A DNA stretch of 59,772 nucleotides from Candidatus Lustribacter telmatis (GTDB lineage Bacteria; Vulcanimicrobiota; Vulcanimicrobiia; Vulcanimicrobiales; Vulcanimicrobiaceae), in assembly GCA_003164045.1 (NCBI GenBank), contig PLRU01000007.1, forward strand, positions 20,853 through 80,624. Reading direction: 5' to 3'. Under the pieces are notes generated by a model, which was not told the DNA's origin, did no database searches, and worked only from the letters and a program-made list of their open reading frames with translations. Position numbers and translations under genes: made by a program. Within the stretch, counting starts at the first letter, position 1. Each line of letters begins with the position of its first letter. Shown here in pieces: positions 41,843 to 50,349 of the stretch.

Positions 41843-42807
41843 GGGCCAAGCTCACGTTCGCGTGCGGCGTGTACGATCGCACGCTGCCGCTGCTCACCGG
41901 TGAAGTGCGCGTGGCGGACGTCGATCTGACGTACGTGCCGATCGACGATCCGCGCCAAATTTTCGACCGCCTGGCGGGCGGCGACGAGTTCGATCTCGCG
42001 GAAATGTCGCTCTCGGAATACATCTGCCGCTACACTGCCGGCGAGTGCCCGTTCGTCGCGCTGCCGGTCTTCCCGTCGCGCGTCTTCCGCCATAGCATGA
42101 TCGCCGTGAACCGGCGCACGGTCACGGCACCGAACGACTTGGCCGGCAAACGCATCGGCGTGCCGCTCTACACGATGACCGCGGCCGTCTATATGCGCGG
42201 GCTGCTCGAGCACGACTACGGCGTCGATCTTTCCGGCGTGCGCTGGACGCAAGGCTCGATCAACCACGCGACGAGCCACGGCAACCCCGCCGCGATGCCG
42301 TTATTGCGTCCGGCGGACATCACACAGAACCGCAGCGGCAAGTCGCTGAGCGATCTCTTCGATGCGGGCGAGCTCGACGCCGTCATGGGCACGGACATGC
42401 CGGACGCTATGCGCACCAATCCCGACCTCGTCCGGCTGTTCCCGGATTTTCGGACCGTCGAACAAGACTACTACCAGCGCACACACATCTTCCCGATCAT
42501 GCACACCGTCGTCGTGCGCCGTTCGGTATACGAGAGCGATCCTTCGCTCGGAGTGCGTCTCTATGCGGCGTTCGACGCGGCGAAAGCCCGCGCGTGGGAA
42601 CGCATCCGCCGAGTCGGAACGCTCGCGTACATGCTGCCGTGGATGATCGACGACGTCGACGAGATCGACCGCGTCTTCGGCGGAGATCCGTGGCCGTACG
42701 GCGTCGAACCGAACCGCCCAACGTTGGACGCCCTGATGACGTACCTCGTCGAACAAGGTCTCATCGCGCATCCCGTTCCCGTTGACGAGATCTTCGCGCC
42801 CGTCTGA
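41839..42807 (+). CDS. 4,5-dihydroxyphthalate decarboxylase-like protein
   Basis: A 322-residue cytoplasmic protein of a type II periplasmic-binding-protein fold without signal peptide. Stretches VPIDDPRQIFDRLAGGDEFD, AEMSLSEYICRY, VFRHSMIAVN and DIVMG-like DAVMGTDMPDAM resemble the family annotated as 4,5-dihydroxyphthalate decarboxylase. Many proteins with that label are uncharacterised, so the enzyme activity is a hypothesis. Start is GTG 41839, overlapping the upstream binding-protein stop by four bases. Confidence 0.85.
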   Translation: MRAKLTFACGVYDRTLPLLTGEVRVADVDLTYVPIDDPRQIFDRLAGGDEFDLAEMSLSEYICRYTAGECPFVALPVFPSRVFRHSMIAVNRRTVTAPNDLAGKRIGVPLYTMTAAVYMRGLLEHDYGVDLSGVRWTQGSINHATSHGNPAAMPLLRPADITQNRSGKSLSDLFDAGELDAVMGTDMPDAMRTNPDLVRLFPDFRTVEQDYYQRTHIFPIMHTVVVRRSVYESDPSLGVRLYAAFDAAKARAWERIRRVGTLAYMLPWMIDDVDEIDRVFGGDPWPYGVEPNRPTLDALMTYLVEQGLIAHPVPVDEIFAPV

Positions 42808-42875
42808 GGCTGGTGCGCAAGCAAGCATTCGTGCTACAGTCGTACGCACGACGCAGTTCTTTGAGAGGTGTGCAA

Positions 42876-43403
42876 ATGTTCCGGAGCTTAGCAGCCGTTG
42901 TTCTTTTCGTTTTTAGCTCGACCGCACTCGGTCTCGCGCAAGACAGCGGGACGTACCCGAACAAGACGAAGACGCCGGGCGCCACATTTGCCGTAAGCAA
43001 AGACGACATCTGTGTCTCCGGCTATTCAAAAAAAGTCCGCAACGTGCCGGTCGCCATCCACAACCAAGCCTTCCAAGACTACGGCATTACTCCCGACGGC
43101 AAGAAGTACGAGGTCGATCACCTCATCTCACTCGAGCTCGGCGGTTCAAATGCAATCGAAAATCTTTGGCCCGAGCCGTACGGAATTACCTGGGGCGCGC
43201 GGGTCAAGGACAAGCTCGAGGACGCCCTGCACAAGCGGGTGTGCGCCGGGACGATGGATTTGCTCGACGCGCAAGATGCCATCAAGACCGATTGGGTCAA
43301 AGCCTATCACAGCGTCTTCGGCGCAAACGCCGGACCGGTTGAAGCCAAAGACGAGAACGACTGGCTCTGCACGACCGGGGAACCGGACTGCGTAAAGCGA
43401 TAA
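42876..43403 (+). CDS. Secreted protein with HNH-like motif
   Basis: A 175-residue exported protein. Signal peptide about 1-21 (MFRSLAAVVLFVFSSTALGLA). A short HNH-nuclease-like segment reads YEVDHLISLELGGSNAIENLWPEPYG in two pieces: the VDHL and N-x-x-N-L-W-P residues are typical of HNH/DUF-type extracellular nucleases. Cysteines near 46, 131, 168 and 173 could form disulphides. GAGAGG is positioned upstream of ATG 42876. An exported nuclease is the likeliest reading; the substrate is unknown. It does not fit the catabolic theme of its neighbours. Confidence 0.72.
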   Translation: MFRSLAAVVLFVFSSTALGLAQDSGTYPNKTKTPGATFAVSKDDICVSGYSKKVRNVPVAIHNQAFQDYGITPDGKKYEVDHLISLELGGSNAIENLWPEPYGITWGARVKDKLEDALHKRVCAGTMDLLDAQDAIKTDWVKAYHSVFGANAGPVEAKDENDWLCTTGEPDCVKR

Positions 43404-43412
43404 CCCTTCGGC

Positions 43413-43709
43413 GTGCCGGCACGGAACCAAAAACTCACGCACCTCATCGCTGGACGACGCGTCGCCTCGTCGCAACAAGACGGCGACGGGCTCATCGTTG
43501 CCTTCGAAGACGCATCCAAGCTGACGATCCGCACCAAAGTGGCTATTCCGACGCTCCCGATCGGGGGCACGGTTCACGCCGTTCAAGAGGACGGGCCGTT
43601 GCTGCTGCTGGGTTTTGAGGGCGGCGAATCGGCGTCGATCACCGTCGCGTCTCCCGGCGGAAGCGTCATCCTCCGGGACGGCCACGACGTGCTGGAGTAC
43701 GCGGGCTAG
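43413..43709 (+). CDS. Hypothetical protein
   Basis: An unrecognised 98-residue soluble protein starting at GTG 43413, with beta-strand-rich sequence (TKVAIPTLPIGGTVHAVQED, ASITVASPGGSVILRDG). It follows the HNH-like gene by nine bases and precedes an NMT1-like binding protein by 35 bases on the same strand, so it is probably in one operon. No domain identified. Confidence 0.6.
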   Translation: MPARNQKLTHLIAGRRVASSQQDGDGLIVAFEDASKLTIRTKVAIPTLPIGGTVHAVQEDGPLLLLGFEGGESASITVASPGGSVILRDGHDVLEYAG

Positions 43710-43744
43710 AAGCATTCGCGCGCGGCGCACGAGAAGAGCCCGCT

Positions 43745-44692
43745 ATGCATTCCATCCCCCGCTCCATTGCACTCGGACTTGTCGCCGGCGGCATCGTCGC
43801 CATGACGCGACCCGCCGGCGCGCAAGCGGCGCCCGCAACCGTGCGCATCGGGACGATGTCGATCGATCCGTTTGGCGAGACGTACTTCGGCGTCGACCAG
43901 GGGATCTATCGCAACAACGGCATCGATGCGCAGCTCTCGACGCTTCCCAACGGCTCGACCATCGTGCAGTCTGTGCTCGGCGGCGACCTCGATGTCGGCT
44001 TGGCCAACATCGTGACCGTTGCGGCTGCGGTTGCGAAGGGCATTCCGCTCTTGATGATCGCACCGGCGGCGCTGTATTCGGCGAAGCACTCGTATTCACG
44101 CCTATGCGTGGCGAAGAACTCGCCGTTCAAGACGGCCAAAGACCTCGACGGCGGGACGATCGCGGTCTCGTCACTCAACGACTTCAACCAGCTCGGCGTC
44201 GCCGCATGGCTCGAGCACAACGGCGTCCCGCCGGCCCGCGTGCATTTCATCGAGCTGAAATTCCCCGAGATGGGTCCGGCGCTGCAACGCGGCACCGTAC
44301 AAGCTGCAACGATCGCCGAACCCGCCCTCAGCAGCGCGATTCACTTGAACGAAGCGCGCGCGTTCGCCGACGTGTACGAAGTGATCGCGCCGGAGTTTGC
44401 CAACATCGTGTGGTTCACGAGCAAGAGCTGGCTGCAGAAAAACCCCGACACCGCGAAGCGGCTCGTCAGCGGCATCTATGCGACGGCGCGCTGGTCGAAC
44501 GACCACCAGCCGCAATCGGCCGATATCCTCGCAAAGGTATCGAAGATGGACCCGACGGTCGTCGCCGCGATGACGCGCGCCTACTTCGCCACGTCGAGCA
44601 ATCCGAAGTACGTGCAGGCGCCGCTCGATTTCGCGCTACGTTACGGCCTCATCTCGCGGCCCGTGACGACCGCGGAGTTCATCGCACCCTAA
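43745..44692 (+). CDS. Orphan NMT1/THI5-like solute-binding protein
   Basis: A 315-residue exported binding protein with signal peptide about 1-26 (MHSIPRSIALGLVAGGIVAM). Fold markers are DPFGETYFGVDQGIYRNNGI, GGDLDVGLANIVTVA, KGIPLLMIAPAALY, FKTAKDLDGGTIAVSSL and ATIAEPALSSAI. It lacks neighbouring permease or ATPase genes. Its stop overlaps the convergent aldolase gene by four bases. Paralogous to the proteins at 40898, 52016 and 59063. Confidence 0.9.
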   Translation: MHSIPRSIALGLVAGGIVAMTRPAGAQAAPATVRIGTMSIDPFGETYFGVDQGIYRNNGIDAQLSTLPNGSTIVQSVLGGDLDVGLANIVTVAAAVAKGIPLLMIAPAALYSAKHSYSRLCVAKNSPFKTAKDLDGGTIAVSSLNDFNQLGVAAWLEHNGVPPARVHFIELKFPEMGPALQRGTVQAATIAEPALSSAIHLNEARAFADVYEVIAPEFANIVWFTSKSWLQKNPDTAKRLVSGIYATARWSNDHQPQSADILAKVSKMDPTVVAAMTRAYFATSSNPKYVQAPLDFALRYGLISRPVTTAEFIAP

Positions 44693-45444
44693 GTACGTTC
44701 GCGCGGCGGATCGCCCGCCGCTTCGGCCGCGATGCGATTGAGCGCTTTCGTTCGATAGAGTAACCACGGACGGCTGAACTCCTGGCGTTTTTGCACCGCC
44801 GCGACTTCGGAGTCATCAAGCGCGATCACGCGGCCGCCCGGTCCGGCCATCTGCATCGCTTGCAGCAACTGCTGTGCCGCAAGTTCGAGGTAGATGCAGC
44901 GCGCGACCACCGTCGCGATGTCCGGTGCAACCACGACCGCGCCGTGGCCGCGCATGAGCGCCGCCGGCTTGTCGGCAACGATGCCGGCCAAGTTGCGGCC
45001 CATGTCGTTCGTCAGGATGCGCATGTCGCTGCCCATTTGGAAGTCGCGGATCTCGAACGTCGGAACGCCGAGACCAATGAACGACGTCACGGCCGACAAC
45101 GGCTTGAGCTTCACGTCGGGCGTGATGCTGAACGGCACGATCGTGGGCGAATGATTGTGCACGACGGCATGCACGTCGGGGCGGCTGCGGTACATTTCGC
45201 CGTGAATGAAGCGCTCGGAGTAGAGCTCGCGGCCCCGTGGATCCACCGCTTCGCTATCGAGCGTGAACTCCATGATATCGTCGAACGTGACGAGTTCCGG
45301 CGCCAGCGCTCGCGAGAGAAAGAACCGGTCGGGCCGCGACGGTGAACGCACGCTCACGTGACCGTACGCATCGAGAATGCCGTGTTCCGCGAGGGTGCGG
45401 TAGGCTACCACCAGATCGAGGCCGAGATCGCTATGGGAATCCAT
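44689..45444 (-). CDS. Second class II aldolase/adducin family protein
   Basis: A 251-residue zinc lyase, paralogous to the one at 38663. Metal residues are in VVHNHSPT and MRGHGAVV; the N-terminal GILDAYGHVSVRSPSRPDRF is conserved. The start at 45444 aligns with the paralogue; in-frame ATGs at 45501 and 45513 would add up to 23 poorly conserved residues, and the one at 45513 lies inside a palindromic operator. Divergent from a TetR regulator, whose probable operator at 45501-45528 would also control this gene. Confidence 0.88.
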   Translation of the reverse strand: MDSHSDLGLDLVVAYRTLAEHGILDAYGHVSVRSPSRPDRFFLSRALAPELVTFDDIMEFTLDSEAVDPRGRELYSERFIHGEMYRSRPDVHAVVHNHSPTIVPFSITPDVKLKPLSAVTSFIGLGVPTFEIRDFQMGSDMRILTNDMGRNLAGIVADKPAALMRGHGAVVVAPDIATVVARCIYLELAAQQLLQAMQMAGPGGRVIALDDSEVAAVQKRQEFSRPWLLYRTKALNRIAAEAAGDPPRERT

Positions 45445-45500
45445 GGCGCGAGGGTTTCCCCGGCGCACCGGCCCACCTTCGTACGGCTTGGGGGTTGCCA

Positions 45501-45528
45501 TAATGACTTTCATTAATTAGACTCATTA
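45501..45528. promoter_or_regulatory. 28-base palindromic operator between aldolase and TetR genes
   Basis: Arms TAATGA (45501-45506) and TCATTA (45523-45528) frame an AT-rich symmetric centre (ATTAAT at 45512-45517). In total 22 of 28 positions are symmetric. It abuts the TetR start at 45530, leaving little or no leader for that gene. TetR proteins usually bind such palindromes in the divergent promoter, so autorepression and control of the aldolase are inferred. Confidence 0.6.
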
Positions 45529-45529
45529 C

Positions 45530-46225
45530 ATGGCTACCGCGCCGGAATCGGCGGATCTGACCAAGGCGCGGCTGATGACGGCCGCCGAGGGGCTCTTCGC
45601 CGAATACGGCATCGAGGCGGTCTCGGCGCGCCAGATCGCCCTGGCCGCGGGTCAGCGAAACCAGTCCGCCATCCGCTACCATTTCGGCTCGAAGGACGAT
45701 CTGATCGTCGCGCTCCACGCACAGCGCATTGGGGAGATCAACGAGCGCCGGGCGCACATGTTCGAGGTTCCCGGCGTCGCCGGCGACATGCGCGCGCTCA
45801 TCGGGGCCATTGCGACGCCGCTGGCCGAGCGGGTCGAACGCGATGCCAGCGGCAGCGCCTACGTCCGCTTCCTGGCCCATCTCTTCTCCGATCGCCAGCG
45901 GCGCGATCTCTTGATCGAGCACGGCGAATCGGCGGCACTGCTGCGGCGGATCTATGCCGCGCTACGCGGCTTGCCCGGCGCGATTCCCGAGCCGCTCTTC
46001 TCCGAACGGCTGCGGCTGATGGTCGGTGGGATCATCCACGCTCTCGCCGATCGCGAACGCCTGCGCACCAAGGGCGGCGCCGGCCCGTTCGTATTGGCGC
46101 AAGACGCCTTTCTCAACAACCTCATCGATGCCAGCATCGGCATCCTCACCGCGCCGCCGTCGCCGGCGACGCTCGCGCACCTCACCCTCCCGGCTAAGGA
46201 GCACGCTCGTGGCACAAACGGCTGA
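45530..46225 (+). CDS. TetR-family transcriptional regulator
   Basis: A 231-residue regulator. The N-terminal helix-turn-helix reads AEGLFAEYGIEAVSARQIAL, AAGQRNQSAIRYHFGSKDDL. The C-terminal ligand domain is not diagnostic. It begins two bases after a 28-base palindrome, suggesting a leaderless or very short-leader transcript. The TauD-type dioxygenase gene starts 17 bases before its end and has its own ribosome binding site, so both are co-transcribed. Likely controls the dioxygenase and the divergent aldolase. Confidence 0.92.
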   Translation: MATAPESADLTKARLMTAAEGLFAEYGIEAVSARQIALAAGQRNQSAIRYHFGSKDDLIVALHAQRIGEINERRAHMFEVPGVAGDMRALIGAIATPLAERVERDASGSAYVRFLAHLFSDRQRRDLLIEHGESAALLRRIYAALRGLPGAIPEPLFSERLRLMVGGIIHALADRERLRTKGGAGPFVLAQDAFLNNLIDASIGILTAPPSPATLAHLTLPAKEHARGTNG

Positions 46226-47072
46226 TCGGATCGATCGCACGGAAGTCATTCCCTATGGCCCGACGTTCGTGGCAGAAATCCGCGGCGTCGATTTCACGCA
46301 GCCCGTGGGCGACGCCGTCGCGCGCACGATCCATCGCGCGCTGATGAACTACAAGGTGCTCTTCTTCCGCGACGCTGCGATGACGCCGGCGCAGCACGTC
46401 GCGTTCGGCAAACTCTTCGGCGAACTGACCGTGCACCCGTTCGTACCGCACCTCGATGATTTCCCCGAAGTCACGGTGCTCGACAACCACAAAGACAATC
46501 CGGTATTTTCAACCGACGTCTGGCACTCCGACGAAACGTTTCGCCTCGATCCGCCGATGGGCTCGATCTTGCGCTGCATTCGGATGCCCGAACGCGGCGG
46601 CGATACGCTGTGGGCCGACATGGCCGCGGCGTACGCCGGCCTCAGCGATAAGATGCAGAAGTTTCTCTCCGGCCTCGAAGCCGTGCACGATTTCGCAAAC
46701 TTCCGCCACAAGTTCGACCATTTACCGATTCGCGAACGTCACGAACGCCTCGCGCAAATGGAAGAGGAATTGCCCAACCCGACGCACCCCGTCGTCACGA
46801 CGCATCCGGCAACCGGGCAAAAGATACTCTTCGTCAACCCGCAGTTCACGCTGGCGATCAAAGACATGCGCGAAGACGAAAGCCGCGCGCTACTCGACTT
46901 CCTCTACGTTCAGGCCGCAACGCCCGAATACCAATTCCGCTTCCACTGGCAACCCAACTCGATGGTCTTCTGGGACAACCGCGGCACCCAACACTACGCA
47001 GCCAACGACTACTACCCAAGCCACCGCACGATGCAGCGCGTAACGATCAAGCAAGAACGGGCGTTTAGCTAG
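46209..47072 (+). CDS. TauD/TfdA-family Fe(II)/2-oxoglutarate dioxygenase
   Basis: A 287-residue non-haem iron oxygenase. The iron triad is visible: His and Asp in DVWHSDETF (about residue 105) and the distal His in [10 protein letters not shown] (about 258), with the 2-oxoglutarate-binding Arg in [10 protein letters not shown]. Relatives hydroxylate taurine, 2,4-D or alkyl sulphates, usually releasing an aldehyde. Start is GTG 46209 with AAGGAG at 46196-46201, overlapping the TetR gene by 17 bases. The substrate is unknown. Confidence 0.92.
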   Translation: MAQTADRIDRTEVIPYGPTFVAEIRGVDFTQPVGDAVARTIHRALMNYKVLFFRDAAMTPAQHVAFGKLFGELTVHPFVPHLDDFPEVTVLDNHKDNPVFSTDVWHSDETFRLDPPMGSILRCIRMPERGGDTLWADMAAAYAGLSDKMQKFLSGLEAVHDFANFRHKFDHLPIRERHERLAQMEEELPNPTHPVVTTHPATGQKILFVNPQFTLAIKDMREDESRALLDFLYVQAATPEYQFRFHWQPNSMVFWDNRGTQHYAANDYYPSHRTMQRVTIKQERAFS

Positions 47073-47089
47073 CCCACCCCAAAATATTT

Positions 47090-47137
47090 GTCATCCTGAG
47101 CGCAGCGCACGAAGTGCGCGTAGTCGAAGGACCATGG
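47090..47137 (+). repeat. Dispersed GTCATCCTGAGC...GTCGAAGGAC repeat, copy B
   Basis: Reads GTCATCCTGAGCGCAGC, then a perfect hairpin GCGCAC-GAA-GTGCGC (47105-47119), then GTAGTCGAAGGACCATGG. Lies in the 95-base gap between the dioxygenase and dehydrogenase genes. The core is shared with copies at 232-262 and 55804-55830. The hairpin insertion distinguishes this copy. Function unknown. Confidence 0.6.
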
Positions 47138-47167
47138 TCTTCTAGAATACGCGTGGAACGCAGCGTT

Positions 47168-48139
47168 ATGAATGTCGCTATCCTCGACGACTACTTCGAT
47201 ACGCTGCGCACGCTGCGTTGCTTCGACATGCTGGCGAACGACGACGTCACGATCTGGAACGATCACACGCAAGACGTAGACGCGCTCGCAGACCGGTTGC
47301 GCGATACCGAAGTGCTGGTGCTCATTCGAGAACGCACCCAGATCCGCGCCCCGCTCTTAGAACGCCTGCCCAAACTGCGGTTGATCAGTCAACGCAGCGT
47401 CTATCCGCATATCGATATCGATGCCTGCACGCGACTCGGCGTGATCGTCTCTTCAGGTCAGCATGCGGGAACGCCGTCGTACGCGGCCGCCGAGTTGACG
47501 TGGGGATTGATCCTCGCCGCCGTACGTCAGATACCGCAGCAAATGGCGGCGTTACGCCGGGGTACGTGGCAGATCGGCGTAGGCAGCAGCCTGCGTGGAA
47601 AGACCCTGGGAATCTACGGTTACGGCAGAATCGGCGCCGCCGTCGCAGGCTACGGCCGCGCGTTCGGCATGAACGTGCTGGTGTGGGCGCGCGAAGCAGC
47701 CCGGGCTCAGGCGCACGACGACGGCTACGATGCCGCGCCAAGCAAAGCGGCATTTTTCAAGGCGTGCGACGTGCTCTCGCTTCACATGCGCTTGGTCGAC
47801 GCCACCCGCGGCATCGTCACGGCCGCGGATCTGGCGCGCATGAAGACCGATGCGCTCTTCGTCAATACCAGCCGGGCGCAGCTGGTCGAACCCGGTGCGT
47901 TGGTGAATGCGTTGCGTGCGGGACGGCCCGGGATGGCGGCGATCGACGTCTACGAAGATGAGCCTCTGACCGACACCGCGCATCCGCTGCTTACGATGGA
48001 CAACGTCGTCTGCACGCCGCACATCGGCTACGTTTCTCGAGACGAGTATGAAATCCAATTTAGCGACATCTTCGAACAAGTCGTCGCCTACGCTGCCGGC
48101 CGGCCGACGAACGTCGTGAATCCCGCAGTGCTGCCATAA
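47168..48139 (+). CDS. D-isomer-specific 2-hydroxyacid dehydrogenase
   Basis: A 323-residue NAD(P)-dependent dehydrogenase. Nucleotide-binding motif [17 protein letters not shown] near residue 155; catalytic Arg in VNTSRAQLV, Glu in VYEDEPL and His in [12 protein letters not shown]. Family members reduce 2-oxoacids such as glyoxylate, hydroxypyruvate or 2-oxo aromatics. The start at 47168 begins MNVAILDDY. It follows the dioxygenase by 95 bases with a repeat in between, so co-transcription is possible but not certain. Confidence 0.92.
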   Translation: MNVAILDDYFDTLRTLRCFDMLANDDVTIWNDHTQDVDALADRLRDTEVLVLIRERTQIRAPLLERLPKLRLISQRSVYPHIDIDACTRLGVIVSSGQHAGTPSYAAAELTWGLILAAVRQIPQQMAALRRGTWQIGVGSSLRGKTLGIYGYGRIGAAVAGYGRAFGMNVLVWAREAARAQAHDDGYDAAPSKAAFFKACDVLSLHMRLVDATRGIVTAADLARMKTDALFVNTSRAQLVEPGALVNALRAGRPGMAAIDVYEDEPLTDTAHPLLTMDNVVCTPHIGYVSRDEYEIQFSDIFEQVVAYAAGRPTNVVNPAVLP

Positions 48140-48426
48140 TGTCGACGCTCCGATGCGTCCGAGCGATCGCCTTCGCAGATTCCCCGCGCCGAACAATCGC
48201 GAGCGGCGCCGACAACCGTTCGCGACGAGATCGTCGACCCGGCCGGCACCGGTCAAACGCGATTCCTCGACATGCGCGGCGTGAAGCGCCCGGCGGGCCG
48301 CCGCGCGGGCACGTCGTCTACGATCCGCCCGGCGAGCAGATCCTGACCTACACGCGCACGTTAAACAATCCGGCGCCGAACTCGCCGTGCACCGCGTACA
48401 CCACATTTCTGTTCTTCAGCGGACGG
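48140..48426. other. Possible frameshifted gene remnant
   Basis: On the plus strand one frame contains EIVDPAGTGQTRFLDMRG and a second, shifted frame continues with VVYDPPGEQILTYTRTLNN and further protein-like sequence before running into the convergent Rieske gene. Together they look like one decayed gene with a frame shift between them, but neither piece has a start codon with a ribosome binding site, and no family was recognised. It could also be chance. Confidence 0.25.
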
Positions 48427-49737
48427 TTAACGGCGATGGGCTTCGATGAGGCCTGTTGATGGATCGGGGTCGTCGATGCTCTGCCAAGGCGCATCGACCG
48501 GAATGAGCCGTTCGCGCGCGTGAATGAGCGCGTAGTCGATCGGCTCTGCCAGGCCCAACGGCGGCGTACCGTCGGCAGTGAAGCGCCGCACCGAATCGAG
48601 CATTAGGCGACGCATGCGAATCAGCGCGGCGTCGCTCGCGCCGAGGTGCTCCTTCGTACGGTCGTAGATCGGGCCCATGCTCTCTTGCATCACGACATCT
48701 TGCGTCGTTACGCCATTGATGCCCGTAATTGAGGCGCCGCTCTCCATCGCCGCGCGGTCTTGAAGCCACAGGTTCTCGCTGTTTCGCAGCATGTTATAGT
48801 CTTCATCGATCTCGAGCCCCATGCGCGTCCCGGCCCGTTTCATGTGAATCTCACGTTGCCGGTCGTCGATCGGATCGCCGAGGCTGAGCTTCACGAAGTA
48901 ATGCATCGTGTTCTCGTCATCCAAAGGCACGAACATCTGCATGTTCACGAGGCCGGCCGCGGCCGGAAAGATCGCGAAAATCGGCGCGATGAAGTGCGTG
49001 ATGCGCACGTACTTCTTGGTGTCGGCATCGACCATAGGCCGCCGGATCGCTGCGTACTTGAACCCGTACGGCGTATCCTCGACCTCGATCTTCGGCCGCC
49101 CATCGTTCGACGGCCGTGCAAACGCCCCATCATCCTTGAGATGCGTCGTGCTCACGCCGGCGGTGCCGACCAGCAAGTCCGCGTGCAAGAAGTTGCTGTG
49201 CGCGGAGTCGATGACGCCCTCGAGCGTCTGCAGCCAGTTGCACGCCGCGCGCACTTTGATGATCACCCGATGCGTATCGGGGCCAGCCGTCCACTCGAAG
49301 TCGAGCGGCGGCGGCATCGTTCCGGCCGGCCCCATGTACGCCCACACAAAGCCACCGCGCTCTTCTACCGGATACGACGTGGTACGAATGCGCGCGCCGA
49401 AGGAACTGTCTTCCGGTTCCGGCGGAGTTTCGGTTACGTTTCCGCCAGTGTCGATCTTCCAACCGTGATAGAGGCAGCGAATCCCGCACTCTTCATTACG
49501 CCCGAGCACGAGCGAGGCGCCGCGGTGCGGACAACTCTCATCAAGCAATCCAACGACGCCACGCGAATCCCGAAACGCAACGAGCTTTTCGCCCAACAAC
49601 GACACGCGCTTCGGTGCGCCATCGGCAGCCAGCTCCGAGCTCACGATCGCCGGCAGCCAATAGCGCCGCAGCATCCCACCCATCGGCGCGTCCGGCCCAA
49701 CCCGGCAGAGCAGCTCGTTTTCCTCACGCGTCAGCAT
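48427..49737 (-). CDS. Rieske non-haem iron oxygenase, large subunit
   Basis: A 436-residue alpha-subunit-type oxygenase. Rieske [2Fe-2S] ligands: CPHRGAS (Cys-x-His) and CLYHGWK (Cys-x-x-His), near residues 69-92. The mononuclear iron site is DSAHSNFLH (Asp and two His) near residue 178. The protein belongs to the phthalate/vanillate-dioxygenase-like single-component group by architecture. No reductase or ferredoxin gene is adjacent, so electrons must come from elsewhere. It overlaps the peroxiredoxin stop by 14 bases and is the last gene of a minus-strand operon with the peroxiredoxin, ThDP enzyme and binding protein. Confidence 0.92.
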   Translation of the reverse strand: MLTREENELLCRVGPDAPMGGMLRRYWLPAIVSSELAADGAPKRVSLLGEKLVAFRDSRGVVGLLDESCPHRGASLVLGRNEECGIRCLYHGWKIDTGGNVTETPPEPEDSSFGARIRTTSYPVEERGGFVWAYMGPAGTMPPPLDFEWTAGPDTHRVIIKVRAACNWLQTLEGVIDSAHSNFLHADLLVGTAGVSTTHLKDDGAFARPSNDGRPKIEVEDTPYGFKYAAIRRPMVDADTKKYVRITHFIAPIFAIFPAAAGLVNMQMFVPLDDENTMHYFVKLSLGDPIDDRQREIHMKRAGTRMGLEIDEDYNMLRNSENLWLQDRAAMESGASITGINGVTTQDVVMQESMGPIYDRTKEHLGASDAALIRMRRLMLDSVRRFTADGTPPLGLAEPIDYALIHARERLIPVDAPWQSIDDPDPSTGLIEAHRR

Positions 49738-50347
49738 GGTCGTCCTTTTCGTCGCCGGCGAAGACTTGGGCGTAGGTCTTGCCGTACGGGTAGAACTTGT
49801 CTTTTTCGCCGGCTTGCCAGGCGGCGCGCACGTCGGGGCGCGAGAGGTCCCAATCCCAGCGGCATTCTTGGAGCACGGCGCGCAGATCGAGGCGGAGTTC
49901 TTCGATTGTTGGCCGGCCGAAGAACCAGTAGCCGTTGTAGATCTTATGGATTTTCAGGTTCGGCGCGCAGACGATCGTGTGCGGCACCATCGGGTTGTGA
50001 TCGGGATCGGTATACTCCGCGATGTCGAGATCTTTTTGGATCGTGCGGCGCGGATCGGAGAGAAACGGCCAGCCGGCGGCGACGGCGCTGCGAAACTCGT
50101 TGGTTGCGAGCAAGTTGTCGGTGCTGATCGTAACCATGCGGCAATACCCGACACCGGGCATCATCTCGCGCCAGAGCGTCGCGAGACCCTCATGTTGACG
50201 GCGATCCTTCGGACAATAGCCGCCGCGCGCGAGCACGACGATCATCGGATCTTGGCCCTGCAGCTGGGAAAGCTTCACGTGCTTGCCCGTGTTGTCGCTG
50301 AGTTGATAATCCGGCAGCGTGCTGCCGGGCTTGATGTCGGCGCGCAT
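49724..50347 (-). CDS. AhpC/TSA-family peroxiredoxin-like protein
   Basis: A 207-residue thioredoxin-fold protein. The N-terminal motif VVLARGGYCPKDRRQHEGL places one peroxidatic Cys in a G-x-C-P context; a second cysteine is in VGYCRMVTI. The C-terminal sequence is long and rich in aromatic residues (IYNGYWFFGRPT). It probably reduces peroxides or acts as a redox partner for the downstream Rieske gene, with which it overlaps by 14 bases. Start at ATG 50347, two bases after the ThDP enzyme's stop. Confidence 0.85.
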   Translation of the reverse strand: MRADIKPGSTLPDYQLSDNTGKHVKLSQLQGQDPMIVVLARGGYCPKDRRQHEGLATLWREMMPGVGYCRMVTISTDNLLATNEFRSAVAAGWPFLSDPRRTIQKDLDIAEYTDPDHNPMVPHTIVCAPNLKIHKIYNGYWFFGRPTIEELRLDLRAVLQECRWDWDLSRPDVRAAWQAGEKDKFYPYGKTYAQVFAGDEKDDHADA

Positions 50348-50349
50348 GT

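Noticed and set aside
48760-50127. A 455-codon open frame on the plus strand
   Set aside because: Antisense to the Rieske and peroxiredoxin genes; Arg-rich with no recognisable domain.
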